From CAINVV01 sp964528535 (GTDB lineage: Bacteria; Bacteroidota; Bacteroidia; Bacteroidales; Prolixibacteraceae), in the NCBI GenBank assembly GCA_964528535.1, contig CAZGSQ010000032.1, positions 1-34,071 on the forward strand: a stretch of DNA of 34,071 bases, read 5' to 3'. Below, one piece after another: positions 23,575 to 31,743 of this stretch. Below the pieces are notes generated by a model. That model was not told where the DNA came from. It saw only the letters and a list, made by a program, of their open reading frames with translations, and made no database searches. The position numbers were made by a program, and so were the translations under genes. Position 1 is the first letter of the stretch, and every line of letters begins with the position of its first letter.

Positions 23575-24525
23575 ATGAAAAAATCCGGATTTTTGCTGTC
23601 TAAGTTGGCCATATTCTTCTCGATGGTAGCCATTTGCGTAATCTCATGCGGTCTGTTTATCAATTCTGATACGATCCAGCCAAAGGTGGCAGAACCGGTG
23701 CGATCGTACAATACACCCGTAGAAATACCGGCTTCCCTTGCATTTGCAGGCGAAAAAATTGCCTTGGGAAATTTTGATGTTCGGGAAGCTTTGGATCGCG
23801 AGTTGCTGGTTAACAGCTATTTTCAATCACAGACGATTCTTTACCTTAAAAAGGCCAAACGTTATTTCAATTTGATTGAGCCGATTTTAAAAAAGAACAA
23901 CATCCCCGATGATTTCAAGTACCTCTCTTTGGCTGAAAGTGGGTTTCAGGAACGGATTACTTCTCCGGCCGGAGCCGTGGGTCTTTGGCAATTGATGAAA
24001 AAGGCTGCGATCGAAAATGGACTTGAAATCAGCAACGAGGTAGACGAGCGATACAACATGGTTAAATCGACCGAAGCTGCCTGCCGGTACCTGAACCATT
24101 CGTACAGACAGTATGGCAGCTGGATTGTCGTGGCTGCCTCTTACAACGCAGGAGTCAGCGGAATTAAAAGGCAGGCAGATCTGCAGGACAGCAGAAATTA
24201 CTTCGATCTGCTCTTGAATGAGGAGACTTCCAGGTATGTATACCGCATTCTTGCTTTGAAGCAGATTCTGGAAAATCCCGAAAAATATGGGTTTAAAGTT
24301 ACAGAAGAGGAGAAATATCCACTACTCGTTTGCAAGGAGATTGCAGTGAATGGTACTATTGCGAATTTGTCCGACTATGCCCGCAAACAGGGTATTAATT
24401 TCAAGATTCTCAAGTATTTTAATCCCTGGCTGAGACAGTCCTATCTTAAAAATCCTGCCAGAAAGAGTTATCTGCTAAAGATTCCTGAACCCGGTACACG
24501 TACATTTGAGCTGGCAAATAACTGA
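23575..24525 (+). CDS. Lytic transglycosylase lipoprotein (SLT domain)
   Basis: Lytic transglycosylases cleave the MurNAc-GlcNAc bond of peptidoglycan with formation of a 1,6-anhydro ring. The 316-residue protein has a lipoprotein signal (VISC, C25) and an SLT domain (about 105-225) with catalytic Glu121 in LAESGFQ, followed by SPAGAVGLWQLM and VAASYNAGVSG. The C-terminal part (about 245-316) looks like a worn LysM-like or MltD-tail region (FKILKYFNPWL, KSYLLKIPEPG). It is smaller than E. coli MltD (about 450 residues), lacking clear LysM repeats. The gene has its own promoter and ends next to uvrA. Confidence 0.9.
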   Translation: MKKSGFLLSKLAIFFSMVAICVISCGLFINSDTIQPKVAEPVRSYNTPVEIPASLAFAGEKIALGNFDVREALDRELLVNSYFQSQTILYLKKAKRYFNLIEPILKKNNIPDDFKYLSLAESGFQERITSPAGAVGLWQLMKKAAIENGLEISNEVDERYNMVKSTEAACRYLNHSYRQYGSWIVVAASYNAGVSGIKRQADLQDSRNYFDLLLNEETSRYVYRILALKQILENPEKYGFKVTEEEKYPLLVCKEIAVNGTIANLSDYARKQGINFKILKYFNPWLRQSYLKNPARKSYLLKIPEPGTRTFELANN

Positions 24526-24536
24526 ATTTGAATCCG

Positions 24537-27377
24537 ATGGATGGTGATGAAAAAATTGTAGTCAGGGGAGCCAGAGAGCACAACCTGAAAAACATATCAG
24601 TTTCGATTCCGCGGAACAAACTCACCGTCATTACCGGATTGAGTGGCAGTGGAAAATCATCGCTGGCTTTCGACACCATTTATGCCGAAGGACAGCGCCG
24701 CTACATTGAGACCTTCTCTGCCTATGCCAGAAGTTTCCTGGGGAATATGGAACGGCCCGATGTCGATGAGATTTCAGGTCTTAGTCCTGTGATCTCCATA
24801 GAACAGAAAACCACAAACAAAAATCCGCGGTCGACAGTAGGAACTGTGACTGAGATCTATGATTTCCTGCGGCTGCTTTTTGCGAGAGCCGGTGAAGCCT
24901 TCTCCTTCAATACGGGAGAAAAAATGGTGAAATATACGGACGATCAGATCATCGACCTTATTCTGGCGGATTACTGCAACAAGCGAACCATTCTCCTTGC
25001 TCCCGTCGTCAAGGGGCGGAAGGGGCACTACCGTGAACTCTTCGAACAAATTCGCCGGAGGGGATTTCTCCATGCAAGGGTCGATGGGGTCATCGTGGAA
25101 CTGACACATGGTTACAAAGTCGACAGGTACAAGAGTCACCACATCGAGATGGTGATTGACAAGCTGGTTGTGGAGGAGAAAGACCGCAAGAGACTGCGCG
25201 AATCGCTCGACAGGGCCATGAAACACGGAGAGGGAATTGTGATGATTCTCGACCCCGATTCGGAATCTGTCAGGTACTTCTCCCGGCACCTGATGTGCCC
25301 GACCACAGGTATCTCTTACAACGACCCTGCTCCCCATAGTTTCTCCTTCAATTCGCCCCAGGGGGCCTGTCAAAAATGCAACGGTCTTGGTGAAATCAAT
25401 GAGATCGATTATGCCAAGATCGTACCAGACCCCGACTTGTCCATCTTCCAGGGAGGGATCGCACCCCTTGGTCCTTACAAAAACACCATCATCTTTTGGC
25501 AGTTAGAGGCACTTGCAGAGAAATATAATTTCACGCTCAAGACCCCGGTGGGAGAGATAGATGAATCGACGCTCAATGCCATTTTGCATGGCACAGGAGA
25601 GCGGATTCAGCTCAAAAATTCACCGCTCGGAAGTTCCATTGAATACATGATGTCTTATGAAGGAATTGTCAAATATGTGGTGAATGAGAAGAGTGACAAT
25701 CTCTCCAGGAGTGCCCAAAAATGGGCCGATCAGTTCCACAAGACTTGTTTGTGCCCGGAATGCATGGGCCAGCGTCTTCAAAAGGAGCCACTTCATTTCA
25801 AAATTGACGGAAAGAATATTGCCGAACTGGCCCAAATGGATATCAGCGAACTCTCCGGCTTCTTTTCAGGAATTGGGGAGCGAATGAGCAAGAGGCAGTT
25901 GCTGATTGCTTCTGAAGTTAACAAGGAGATTTCGACACGGCTTAGCTTTCTGCTCGATGTTGGCTTAAATTACCTTTCACTCGACCGTCCTTCGGCCACT
26001 CTTTCTGGCGGGGAATCGCAACGCATACGCCTGGCTACCCAGATAGGATCGCAACTGGTCAATGTACTTTACATCCTGGATGAGCCAAGTATCGGACTTC
26101 ACCACCGTGACAACCTGCGCCTGATCCATTCCCTCCAGCAGTTGCGCGATACGGGGAATTCGGTTGTGGTCGTTGAGCACGACCGCGACATGATGCTTCA
26201 GGCGGATTACCTGATCGATATGGGGCCCCATGCCGGCCGTTTTGGGGGAGAGGTAGTTGCATCAGGTACACCTGAAGAGGTGTTGAAGATAGATACCCTC
26301 ACCTCTCAATATCTGAAAGGTTTGAAAGAAATAGTCGTTCCACAGTCTCGCAGAACAGGCAATGGCAAAGTGCTGAGCCTTCAAGGAGCATCCGGCAACA
26401 ACCTCAAAGCGATTGATGTAGACTTCCCGTTGGGAAAATTTATCTGCGTTACTGGAGTTTCCGGCAGTGGAAAATCAACACTGATCAATGAGACCCTCCT
26501 GCCCATCCTGAGCCAGCATTTTTACAAGTCACTCGATGATCCCTTGGGATACGCATCCATTGTAGGCATTGAACATCTCGACAAGGTGGTCCAGGTAGAT
26601 CAATCGCCCATTGGCCGTACACCCCGTTCTAATCCCGTGACCTATTGCGGTGTTTTTACCGAGATCAGGACACTCTTCACACTTCTGCCTGAGGCGAAAA
26701 TAAGGGGTTACAAACCTGGCCGATTCTCATTCAACGTAAAAGGTGGCCGGTGTGAGGCATGCGAAGGGGCCGGACTAAAAACCATTGAGATGAATTTCTT
26801 GCCGGATGTCTATGTCCACTGCGACAAGTGCAATGGCCGGCGATACAACAGGGAAACCCTGGAGATCCGCTACAAAGGCAAATCGATAAGCGATGTGCTG
26901 GACATGACCATCCAGCAAGGCGTCACCTTCTTCGAAAATATTCCTCCAATTGTACACAAGCTCAAGACCATCGAAGAGGTAGGACTCGGCTACATCACCC
27001 TGGGACAAGCCTCTACCACCCTTTCGGGAGGAGAAGCCCAGCGGGTTAAACTGGCGACAGAACTGAGCAAGCGCGACACAGGCCGCACACTCTACATCCT
27101 CGATGAACCAACCACCGGGCTCCATTTCGAAGACATCAGGGTACTGCTTGGTGTGTTGGACAAACTTGTCGACCGCGGCAATACTGTCATTGTGATCGAA
27201 CACAACATGGAGGTCATCAAAATGGCTGACCATATCATCGACATTGGCCCGGAAGGCGGACGCGAAGGTGGAAAATTACTTTGCACTGGTACCCCGGAAG
27301 AGCTGGTAAGCTACGAAGATTCCTACACGGCAAAATACCTGAAGGAGGAGTTAAAGGCCAAAACAAGACCCAGCTAA
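24537..27377 (+). CDS. uvrA: Excinuclease ABC subunit UvrA
   Basis: UvrA recognises DNA damage in nucleotide excision repair. The 946-residue protein has both ATPase modules: Walker A GLSGSGKSS (from residue 34) and GVSGSGKST in the second half; signature LSGGESQRIRLATQIGS and LSGGEAQRVKLATELSK; and Walker B YILDEPS and YILDEPT. The first zinc module reads CPTTG (C254) with the pair C278/C281, so one usual ligand is a threonine (T257). The second zinc module (GRCEAC and VHCDKC) is intact. The ATG at 24537 is 11 bp after the preceding stop; a TTG at 24528 is less likely. No LexA-type operator is visible. Confidence 0.97.
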   Translation: MDGDEKIVVRGAREHNLKNISVSIPRNKLTVITGLSGSGKSSLAFDTIYAEGQRRYIETFSAYARSFLGNMERPDVDEISGLSPVISIEQKTTNKNPRSTVGTVTEIYDFLRLLFARAGEAFSFNTGEKMVKYTDDQIIDLILADYCNKRTILLAPVVKGRKGHYRELFEQIRRRGFLHARVDGVIVELTHGYKVDRYKSHHIEMVIDKLVVEEKDRKRLRESLDRAMKHGEGIVMILDPDSESVRYFSRHLMCPTTGISYNDPAPHSFSFNSPQGACQKCNGLGEINEIDYAKIVPDPDLSIFQGGIAPLGPYKNTIIFWQLEALAEKYNFTLKTPVGEIDESTLNAILHGTGERIQLKNSPLGSSIEYMMSYEGIVKYVVNEKSDNLSRSAQKWADQFHKTCLCPECMGQRLQKEPLHFKIDGKNIAELAQMDISELSGFFSGIGERMSKRQLLIASEVNKEISTRLSFLLDVGLNYLSLDRPSATLSGGESQRIRLATQIGSQLVNVLYILDEPSIGLHHRDNLRLIHSLQQLRDTGNSVVVVEHDRDMMLQADYLIDMGPHAGRFGGEVVASGTPEEVLKIDTLTSQYLKGLKEIVVPQSRRTGNGKVLSLQGASGNNLKAIDVDFPLGKFICVTGVSGSGKSTLINETLLPILSQHFYKSLDDPLGYASIVGIEHLDKVVQVDQSPIGRTPRSNPVTYCGVFTEIRTLFTLLPEAKIRGYKPGRFSFNVKGGRCEACEGAGLKTIEMNFLPDVYVHCDKCNGRRYNRETLEIRYKGKSISDVLDMTIQQGVTFFENIPPIVHKLKTIEEVGLGYITLGQASTTLSGGEAQRVKLATELSKRDTGRTLYILDEPTTGLHFEDIRVLLGVLDKLVDRGNTVIVIEHNMEVIKMADHIIDIGPEGGREGGKLLCTGTPEELVSYEDSYTAKYLKEELKAKTRPS

Positions 27378-27382
27378 TTCAA

Positions 27383-27418
27383 GGTATGAGTTATGAGGTA
27401 TGAGTTATGAGGTATGAG
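27383..27418. repeat. Tandem 14-mer (two heptamers) GGTATGAGTTATGA
   Basis: The 14-bp unit is repeated about 2.6 times and consists of two TATGAGN-like heptamers, the same periodicity as the GAGATAT tract at 12690. It follows the uvrA stop by 5 bp. Confidence 0.8.
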
Positions 27419-27501
27419 ATCCCAAATTTGGTTTGAGCGTTCTTTCCTTTTTCCCTTAACTCCGTTTTGTAACAATATTTTACTTTCTTCGTTTACATGG
27501 T

Positions 27502-27771
27502 ATGAATAACACCGACCCCATTGTCATCGAAATGTTTTATACCCTGACCTGTCCCAATTGCAGGGTGCTTAAACGCATGTTAAAGGAAGTATTGCCTGAA
27601 TTTGGTGACAAGTTCAAATTTGAAACAACGCTGGCAAATTTGCCGGTAGGAATGTTAAGAACCATGAAATTAGGAATATACGCAGTCCCAACACTGTTGG
27701 TTAACAATAAAATTGTTTTCAGGGAGGTACCTTCGAAACAAGATTTGATTGATAAACTTAAAACTTATTGA
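27502..27771 (+). CDS. Small thioredoxin-fold protein (CxxC)
   Basis: The 89-residue protein has a glutaredoxin-sized thioredoxin fold: strand VIEMFYT, active site CPNC (C17, C20), a long helix, and the cis-proline signature YAVPTLLV (P63). It is cytosolic, with no signal peptide. The start ATG at 27502 sits after a repeat-rich spacer. The ending overlaps the start region of the next gene, whose ATG is 2 bp after the stop, so the pair is coupled. Its partner is a two-helix membrane protein. The electron donor and substrate are unknown; it is not a classical NrdH (whose motif is CVQC). Confidence 0.85.
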   Translation: MNNTDPIVIEMFYTLTCPNCRVLKRMLKEVLPEFGDKFKFETTLANLPVGMLRTMKLGIYAVPTLLVNNKIVFREVPSKQDLIDKLKTY

Positions 27772-27773
27772 GT

Positions 27774-28016
27774 ATGGAAGCAAAGAAAAAACTAAGGTGT
27801 CCGCTGGGTGTACCGGGAGGTATCATTGCAGCATTAATAGGCCTTTCAGGAATTATCTGTAGTTTGATGCATACCGATCAGCCTTATGCATGGCATGGGT
27901 TTGCCGTCTCTCTGGCACTGTTCCTGTTAGCTGGACCATTCGTACGCATTACCATGATGGTTCACTCGGCCAACGACCGCCTCGATGAACTGGAAAGCAA
28001 AATAGACAAGAAATAG
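27774..28016 (+). CDS. Small two-helix membrane protein coupled to a thioredoxin-fold gene
   Basis: I do not recognise a family. Counting from the ATG at 27774 (80 residues), there is a basic N-terminus (MEAKKKLRCPLGVPGG), two likely helices (about 15-32 and 39-58), and a charged helical tail (NDRLDELESKIDKK) likely to form a short coiled coil. Cysteines C9 and C26 are candidates for a disulfide or metal relation with the CPNC partner. A TTG 6 bases earlier overlaps the preceding stop and is less likely. A clear terminator follows 28 bp after its stop, so the unit 27502-28016 is complete. Confidence 0.65.
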   Translation: MEAKKKLRCPLGVPGGIIAALIGLSGIICSLMHTDQPYAWHGFAVSLALFLLAGPFVRITMMVHSANDRLDELESKIDKK

Positions 28017-28044
28017 TTTTCAATTCTCAGAACGAATAATTTAG

Positions 28045-28069
28045 CCCCGGAAATATCCGGGGTTTTTTT
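28045..28069 (+). terminator. Rho-independent terminator
   Basis: CCCCGGA (28045-28051), loop AATA, TCCGGGG (28056-28062), followed by seven T residues (28063-28069). This is a perfect seven-pair GC-rich stem and ends the thioredoxin/membrane-protein pair. Confidence 0.95.
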
Positions 28070-28101
28070 ATGCTGCGAAATCACAGCTTGTACTTTTTCT
28101 G

Positions 28102-28109
28102 TAAATTTG
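28102..28109 (+). promoter_or_regulatory. -7 element of the nucleoside kinase gene
   Basis: TAAATTTG is an exact TAnnTTTG match, 22 bp before the ATG at 28132 and downstream of a terminator. No well-placed -33 is visible. Confidence 0.45.
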
Positions 28110-28131
28110 AGCTATTCTTGAAAAGAGCGGC

Positions 28132-29796
28132 ATGAAAAACATCGAAATTTACTGTGTCAACACAGGGGAAAGCGAATACTTTGCAATGGGGACGACGCTG
28201 GCCGAAATAGCCCGGACAATGAGAATTTCCCTTGCTGGATCCATCTGCGGAGCCTATGTCAACCATCGTGTTAAACCGATGGATTTTGAACTGGTGAAGC
28301 CCAAGCAGATCGAATTTTTTGATTACTCCAACCGCAATGGGCAGCGGATCTATCTGCGAACCTTGTCTTTTGTATTTTATGTTGCCGTAAAAAATCTTTG
28401 GCCAGAGGCAAAACTTAAGATTGATCATGCCATCTCCAAGGGGTACTATTGCAGTATAGAAGAGTTGGATCATCCCATAACGGAGGAAGATATCTGGCTC
28501 ATCAAGGAAGAGATGAAGAGTCTGATTCATCAGAATCTGCCGATAGAAAGAAAAACAATGCTGACAGACAAGGCAGTTGAGTTATTTGAACAGGAAGGAC
28601 TACCGAGGAAGGCCGAACTATTTAGATCTTATGGCCGTCTTTATGCACCTGTTTATGAGTTGAATGGACATTTTAATTTCTTTTATGGTCACCAGCTCAC
28701 CTCTACGGGACAAGTAAATAAGTTTGGTTTGGAAAAATATTATGATGGATTGTTGCTTCGCTTCCCCAAACCACACAACATGGACGAGCTGGAACCTGCA
28801 ATTGAACAGGACAAACTTTTTGGCATATTCAGGGAACACAAGTTAAGAGCCAGTTTATTGGGTGTCAATGATATTTCGCATCTGAACCAAATGACTTCGA
28901 AAGGAGAAGCGGGAAATGTGATCAAAGTATCGGAGGCGCTTCACGAAAAGAAAATTGCGGAGATTGCCACGCTCATCACCGACAGGCACGAGCAGGTTAA
29001 TCTTGTCTTGATTGCAGGCCCTTCAAGTTCTGGGAAAACGACCTTCAGCAAGCGGCTCAGTGTTCAATTGGCCGTAAATGGATTGCATGCTATACAAATA
29101 TCGCTCGATGACTTCTTTGTCGACAGGGATCACACCCCTCTTGATGAGGACGGTTCACTTGATTTTGAGGCCTTGGAGGCGATTGATGTGAAATTTTTTA
29201 ACGAAATATTGCTTCAACTCCTCAACGGCGAAAAGGTTGAGATGCCAAGATTTAATTTCCAGTCTGGAGAAAGGGTCTTCAAGGGAGATTTTCTCAAGAT
29301 GGAGAAGAATGATATACTGATTGTAGAAGGAATCCATGGCCTTAATCCCGAACTGGTTCCAATGATAGAACCGGAGAAGACTTACAAAATCTTCATCTCG
29401 GCTTTAACCCAAATCTCGGTAGACGAACATACCTACATACCTACAACTGATAACCGTTTGCTGCGCCGTATGGTACGTGATGCAAAATACCGTGGATACA
29501 GTGCTTCAAACACGATTCAACGTTGGCCGAGTGTGCGAAGGGGGGAGGAAAAACATATTTTCCCTTTTCAGGAAAACGCAGACATCATGTTCAATTCAGC
29601 GTTGGTGTACGAATTGGCAGTCCTGAAAAGATATGCCAATACGTTGCTTAAATCTGTCAAGGAGAACGAACCCGAATACGCAGAGGCTGTGCGGCTCATC
29701 ATCTTTATATCGTATTTCAGCTTTGTACCTGAAACAGAAATCCCGCCCACTTCGGTTTTGCGCGAATTTTTAGGGGGTAGCAGCTTCGATTATTGA
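28132..29796 (+). CDS. TGS/ThrRS-like domain fused to uridine kinase-like nucleoside kinase
   Basis: The 554-residue protein has an N-terminal TGS-like domain (residues 1-65: IEIYCVNTGESEYFAMGTTLAEIARTM), a region like the second additional domain of threonyl-tRNA synthetase (about 75-225), and a C-terminal P-loop kinase (about 285-500). The kinase has GPSSSGKT at 296-303, SLDDFFVDRD, and IVEGIHGLNP, as in uridine/phosphoribulokinase-type enzymes. Such fusions occur in Bacteroidota, Firmicutes and Thermotoga and are annotated as nucleoside kinases, but their physiological substrate is not agreed. Whether the ThrRS-like part binds RNA is unknown. The stop overlaps the convergent YceI gene by 7 bp. 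Confidence 0.9.
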   Translation: MKNIEIYCVNTGESEYFAMGTTLAEIARTMRISLAGSICGAYVNHRVKPMDFELVKPKQIEFFDYSNRNGQRIYLRTLSFVFYVAVKNLWPEAKLKIDHAISKGYYCSIEELDHPITEEDIWLIKEEMKSLIHQNLPIERKTMLTDKAVELFEQEGLPRKAELFRSYGRLYAPVYELNGHFNFFYGHQLTSTGQVNKFGLEKYYDGLLLRFPKPHNMDELEPAIEQDKLFGIFREHKLRASLLGVNDISHLNQMTSKGEAGNVIKVSEALHEKKIAEIATLITDRHEQVNLVLIAGPSSSGKTTFSKRLSVQLAVNGLHAIQISLDDFFVDRDHTPLDEDGSLDFEALEAIDVKFFNEILLQLLNGEKVEMPRFNFQSGERVFKGDFLKMEKNDILIVEGIHGLNPELVPMIEPEKTYKIFISALTQISVDEHTYIPTTDNRLLRRMVRDAKYRGYSASNTIQRWPSVRRGEEKHIFPFQENADIMFNSALVYELAVLKRYANTLLKSVKENEPEYAEAVRLIIFISYFSFVPETEIPPTSVLREFLGGSSFDY

Positions 29797-30332
29797 TAGG
29801 CTACTTTGAAGTCGAGTTTAAACTCATCATCAGTGCCAATACCCATCAGAGAGGGAGGATCGATCTTGAATTGTGTCATCTTGAGTTTAAATGCACCGGC
29901 AAAAACCAGTTTTGAGCCCTCTCTGGTCAGTTTTCCCTGCAGCGTTACAGGTTGGCTGATGTTGTGAAATGTTAAATTTCCGTTTGCCTTAAAATCACCT
30001 CCATCGATGGTTATTTCTGTGCTCACGAAGGTAACGTTGGGATATTTAAGGGCTTCGGTAACTTCCATCATGTGTGAGTCGCGGTTGGCATTCTTGCTGT
30101 CGAAAGTCGATACCTTGGCGGAGACAGCCACCTGAAAAATTGAGGTTTTGGCTTCGTCCGTAAGAATTATCGAATTGATCTCCTTACTCGTCCCGGTCCA
30201 GGCGTGCAAGGGATGGTTCATGGCATAGGTTACCGAAGATTCCTCTTTGATGCAGTTTACCTTTACCTTGTTCTGCGAAAAAACATTGATGGCCAATAAA
30301 ATGACCATCATCAACAATCCTGTCTTCTTCAT
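29790..30332 (-). CDS. YceI family protein, secreted lipocalin-like
   Basis: YceI proteins form a lipocalin-like barrel that binds long isoprenoids such as polyprenyl chains. The 180-residue protein has a signal peptide (MKKTGLLMMVILLAINVFSQ) and typical blocks: SSVTYAMNHPLHAWTG, VSTFDSKNANRDSHMME, LKYPNVTFVST, GNLTFHNISQPVTLQG and GIGTDDEFKLDFKV. The gene lies 95 bp downstream of a membrane protein on the same strand, reminiscent of E. coli yceJ-yceI. It ends convergently with the nucleoside kinase gene, their stops overlapping by 7 bp (TTATTGA). No promoter match was found in the 95-bp gap, so it is probably co-transcribed. Confidence 0.9.
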   Translation of the reverse strand: MKKTGLLMMVILLAINVFSQNKVKVNCIKEESSVTYAMNHPLHAWTGTSKEINSIILTDEAKTSIFQVAVSAKVSTFDSKNANRDSHMMEVTEALKYPNVTFVSTEITIDGGDFKANGNLTFHNISQPVTLQGKLTREGSKLVFAGAFKLKMTQFKIDPPSLMGIGTDDEFKLDFKVAYQ

Positions 30333-30427
30333 GGTACTTAGTTTTTACTTGCATACGTCCGAAAAAAGGAATTGTTAAACTCCTTCTGGCAAACGTTCAA
30401 GATATTAACGATTATTAGGATTTCATC

Positions 30428-31111
30428 TCAAAATTTGATGACGATCATGGATGCGGCAAAGGCACCAAAAGCAGTAAATGCACAGGCACGGTGCAGTGGC
30501 TTGAGGCTTGGATCTTTTTCGAGCATTCCTGCAAGAACGTTGGTGGCTATCATGGCAGAAAGATGGATCACTGCCAATCCACGGTGCAACTTGATACTGC
30601 TGTAACCCTTACGCTCATTCAGCATTTTAGGTGGGGCAAAGAGCGAAAGGGCTGCGGTGCTGAAGTACCCAATATTGACGCCGGCAGCAATTGCTTCATG
30701 GGTCGATTTCAGGTTGTGGTCGAAGGTTCCCTGCGACTGCTGCTTGTAGAGTTTTGCACCAACGATCCCTTCGGCGACCATTCCGCCCAGGGTAGCCATT
30801 CCGAAAAGCTGGTGCATGACCAGCATGGTTCTGCGAACTTTCAACTCTTTTTGACGCTTTTCAGGCGTAAGCTCAAACGCGTTGAAATTGCGCATCAGCC
30901 CTTTTTCTCCCCAAAAAATGCGCTGGGTAATGAGAATTTTACCGGGTAACAATTGTGTCTTCTCCTTGGAGGTCTGGTTCATTTCGCCTAACAAATCGAT
31001 GGTGGCAGTGGTATCCTTCGGAGCCTTGAGTTTGGTAGGATTCTCTTTCTGAGCCTGCAACTGAACGGTACAAATGACAAGCAGAGCAGAGATTAGCAAA
31101 ATTTTTTTCAT
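30428..31111 (-). CDS. Four-helix histidine-rich membrane protein, possible b561-like haem protein
   Basis: Counting from the ATG at 31111 (227 residues), a signal peptide (MKKILLISALLVICTVQLQA) is followed by a periplasmic segment and four likely helices: about 95-118, 138-160, 174-197 and 207-226. Each helix starts with a histidine: H100 (LVMHQLFG), H138 (STHEAIA), H176 and H183 (KLHRGLAVIH), H207 (PLHRACAF). Helices 1 and 3 and helices 2 and 4 would each place their histidines on the same membrane face, as in two-haem b561-type proteins. This is inference from pattern; the sequence match to known b561 families is weak. An upstream ATG at 31147 is rejected because it spoils the signal peptide. 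YceI follows on the same strand. Confidence 0.7.
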   Translation of the reverse strand: MKKILLISALLVICTVQLQAQKENPTKLKAPKDTTATIDLLGEMNQTSKEKTQLLPGKILITQRIFWGEKGLMRNFNAFELTPEKRQKELKVRRTMLVMHQLFGMATLGGMVAEGIVGAKLYKQQSQGTFDHNLKSTHEAIAAGVNIGYFSTAALSLFAPPKMLNERKGYSSIKLHRGLAVIHLSAMIATNVLAGMLEKDPSLKPLHRACAFTAFGAFAASMIVIKF

Positions 31112-31166
31112 GGTAATGAAGTTTGATATATGTATAGAACAAAGCAAGTTTGGAATTGTTTTGTTC

Positions 31167-31174
31167 CAAACGTA
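31167..31174 (-). promoter_or_regulatory. -7 element of the b561-like/yceI unit
   Basis: The minus strand reads TACGTTTG (plus CAAACGTA), an exact TAnnTTTG match, in the 103-bp gap after the GatB/YqeY gene. The -33 is unclear (TTTG, plus CAAA at 31186-31189, is only 11 bp away). Confidence 0.4.
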
Positions 31175-31214
31175 CTCATTTTGAACAAATATTACAGGAT
31201 CGGGGAGGGGAAAT

Positions 31215-31664
31215 TTATCCCAGCAAAGTTTTAACTTTTTCGGAGATCAGTTTTCCGTCAACTTTCCCAGCAAGTTCTTTGGTGGCAATTCCCATCACCT
31301 TGCCCATCTCTTTCATGGAGGTGGCTCCGCAGGCGGTGATGATGGCCTGTATGGCGCTGCTCAACTCTTCGTCGCCCATCTGTTTCGGCAGGTAGGTGTC
31401 GTAAATATTTACCTGTGCCATCTCGAATGCAGCGAGGTCAGGGCGTTTCTGACCGGTATAGATCTCAGCCGAGTCCCTTCCTTGTTTGGCAAGTTTGGAG
31501 ATAGCCCGAACGGCCTCTTCATCAGGAAGTTCGTCGGCGCCACTCTTGGCGGTTTTGGCCTCCAGCAACACCTTCTTGATGTTCCTGACTGCCTCTAATC
31601 GTTCCTTGTCGCGCGCTAACATGGCTGCACGAATGTCATCATTGATCTGGTCAAAAATTGTCAT
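31215..31664 (-). CDS. GatB/YqeY domain-containing protein
   Basis: The 149-residue protein is a free-standing YqeY domain, which resembles the tail of the GatB subunit of the tRNA amidotransferase and is thought to bind RNA or tRNA. Blocks seen are ARDKERLEAVRNIKKVLLEAKTA-type helices (written here in part), DEEAVRAISKLAKQGRDSAEIY, LPKQM and AIQAIITACGATSMKEMGKVMG, ending KVDGKLISEKVKTLL. No enzymatic motif is visible. The gene follows ftsZ on the same strand, an order usual in Bacteroidota, with a 79-bp gap that contains a hairpin. Its function is not settled. Confidence 0.92.
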   Translation of the reverse strand: MTIFDQINDDIRAAMLARDKERLEAVRNIKKVLLEAKTAKSGADELPDEEAVRAISKLAKQGRDSAEIYTGQKRPDLAAFEMAQVNIYDTYLPKQMGDEELSSAIQAIITACGATSMKEMGKVMGIATKELAGKVDGKLISEKVKTLLG

Positions 31665-31683
31665 TTGCGTTGTAATTTATTGT

Positions 31684-31700
31684 CATTGGGTTTCCCAATG
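31684..31700. other. Hairpin between ftsZ and the GatB/YqeY gene
   Basis: CATTGGG (31684-31690), loop TTT, CCCAATG (31694-31700) is a perfect 7-bp inverted repeat. It has no T-tract in the minus-strand direction, so it may be an RNA processing or attenuation point or a protein site rather than a full terminator. Confidence 0.4.
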
Positions 31701-31743
31701 GCCAAGTTGAATTTTCCTAATATGTTCGCATCTTCACATCTTC

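Noticed and set aside
24774..25373. Open frame of 199 codons opposite uvrA
   Set aside because: Mirror frame of a strongly conserved gene without any domain.
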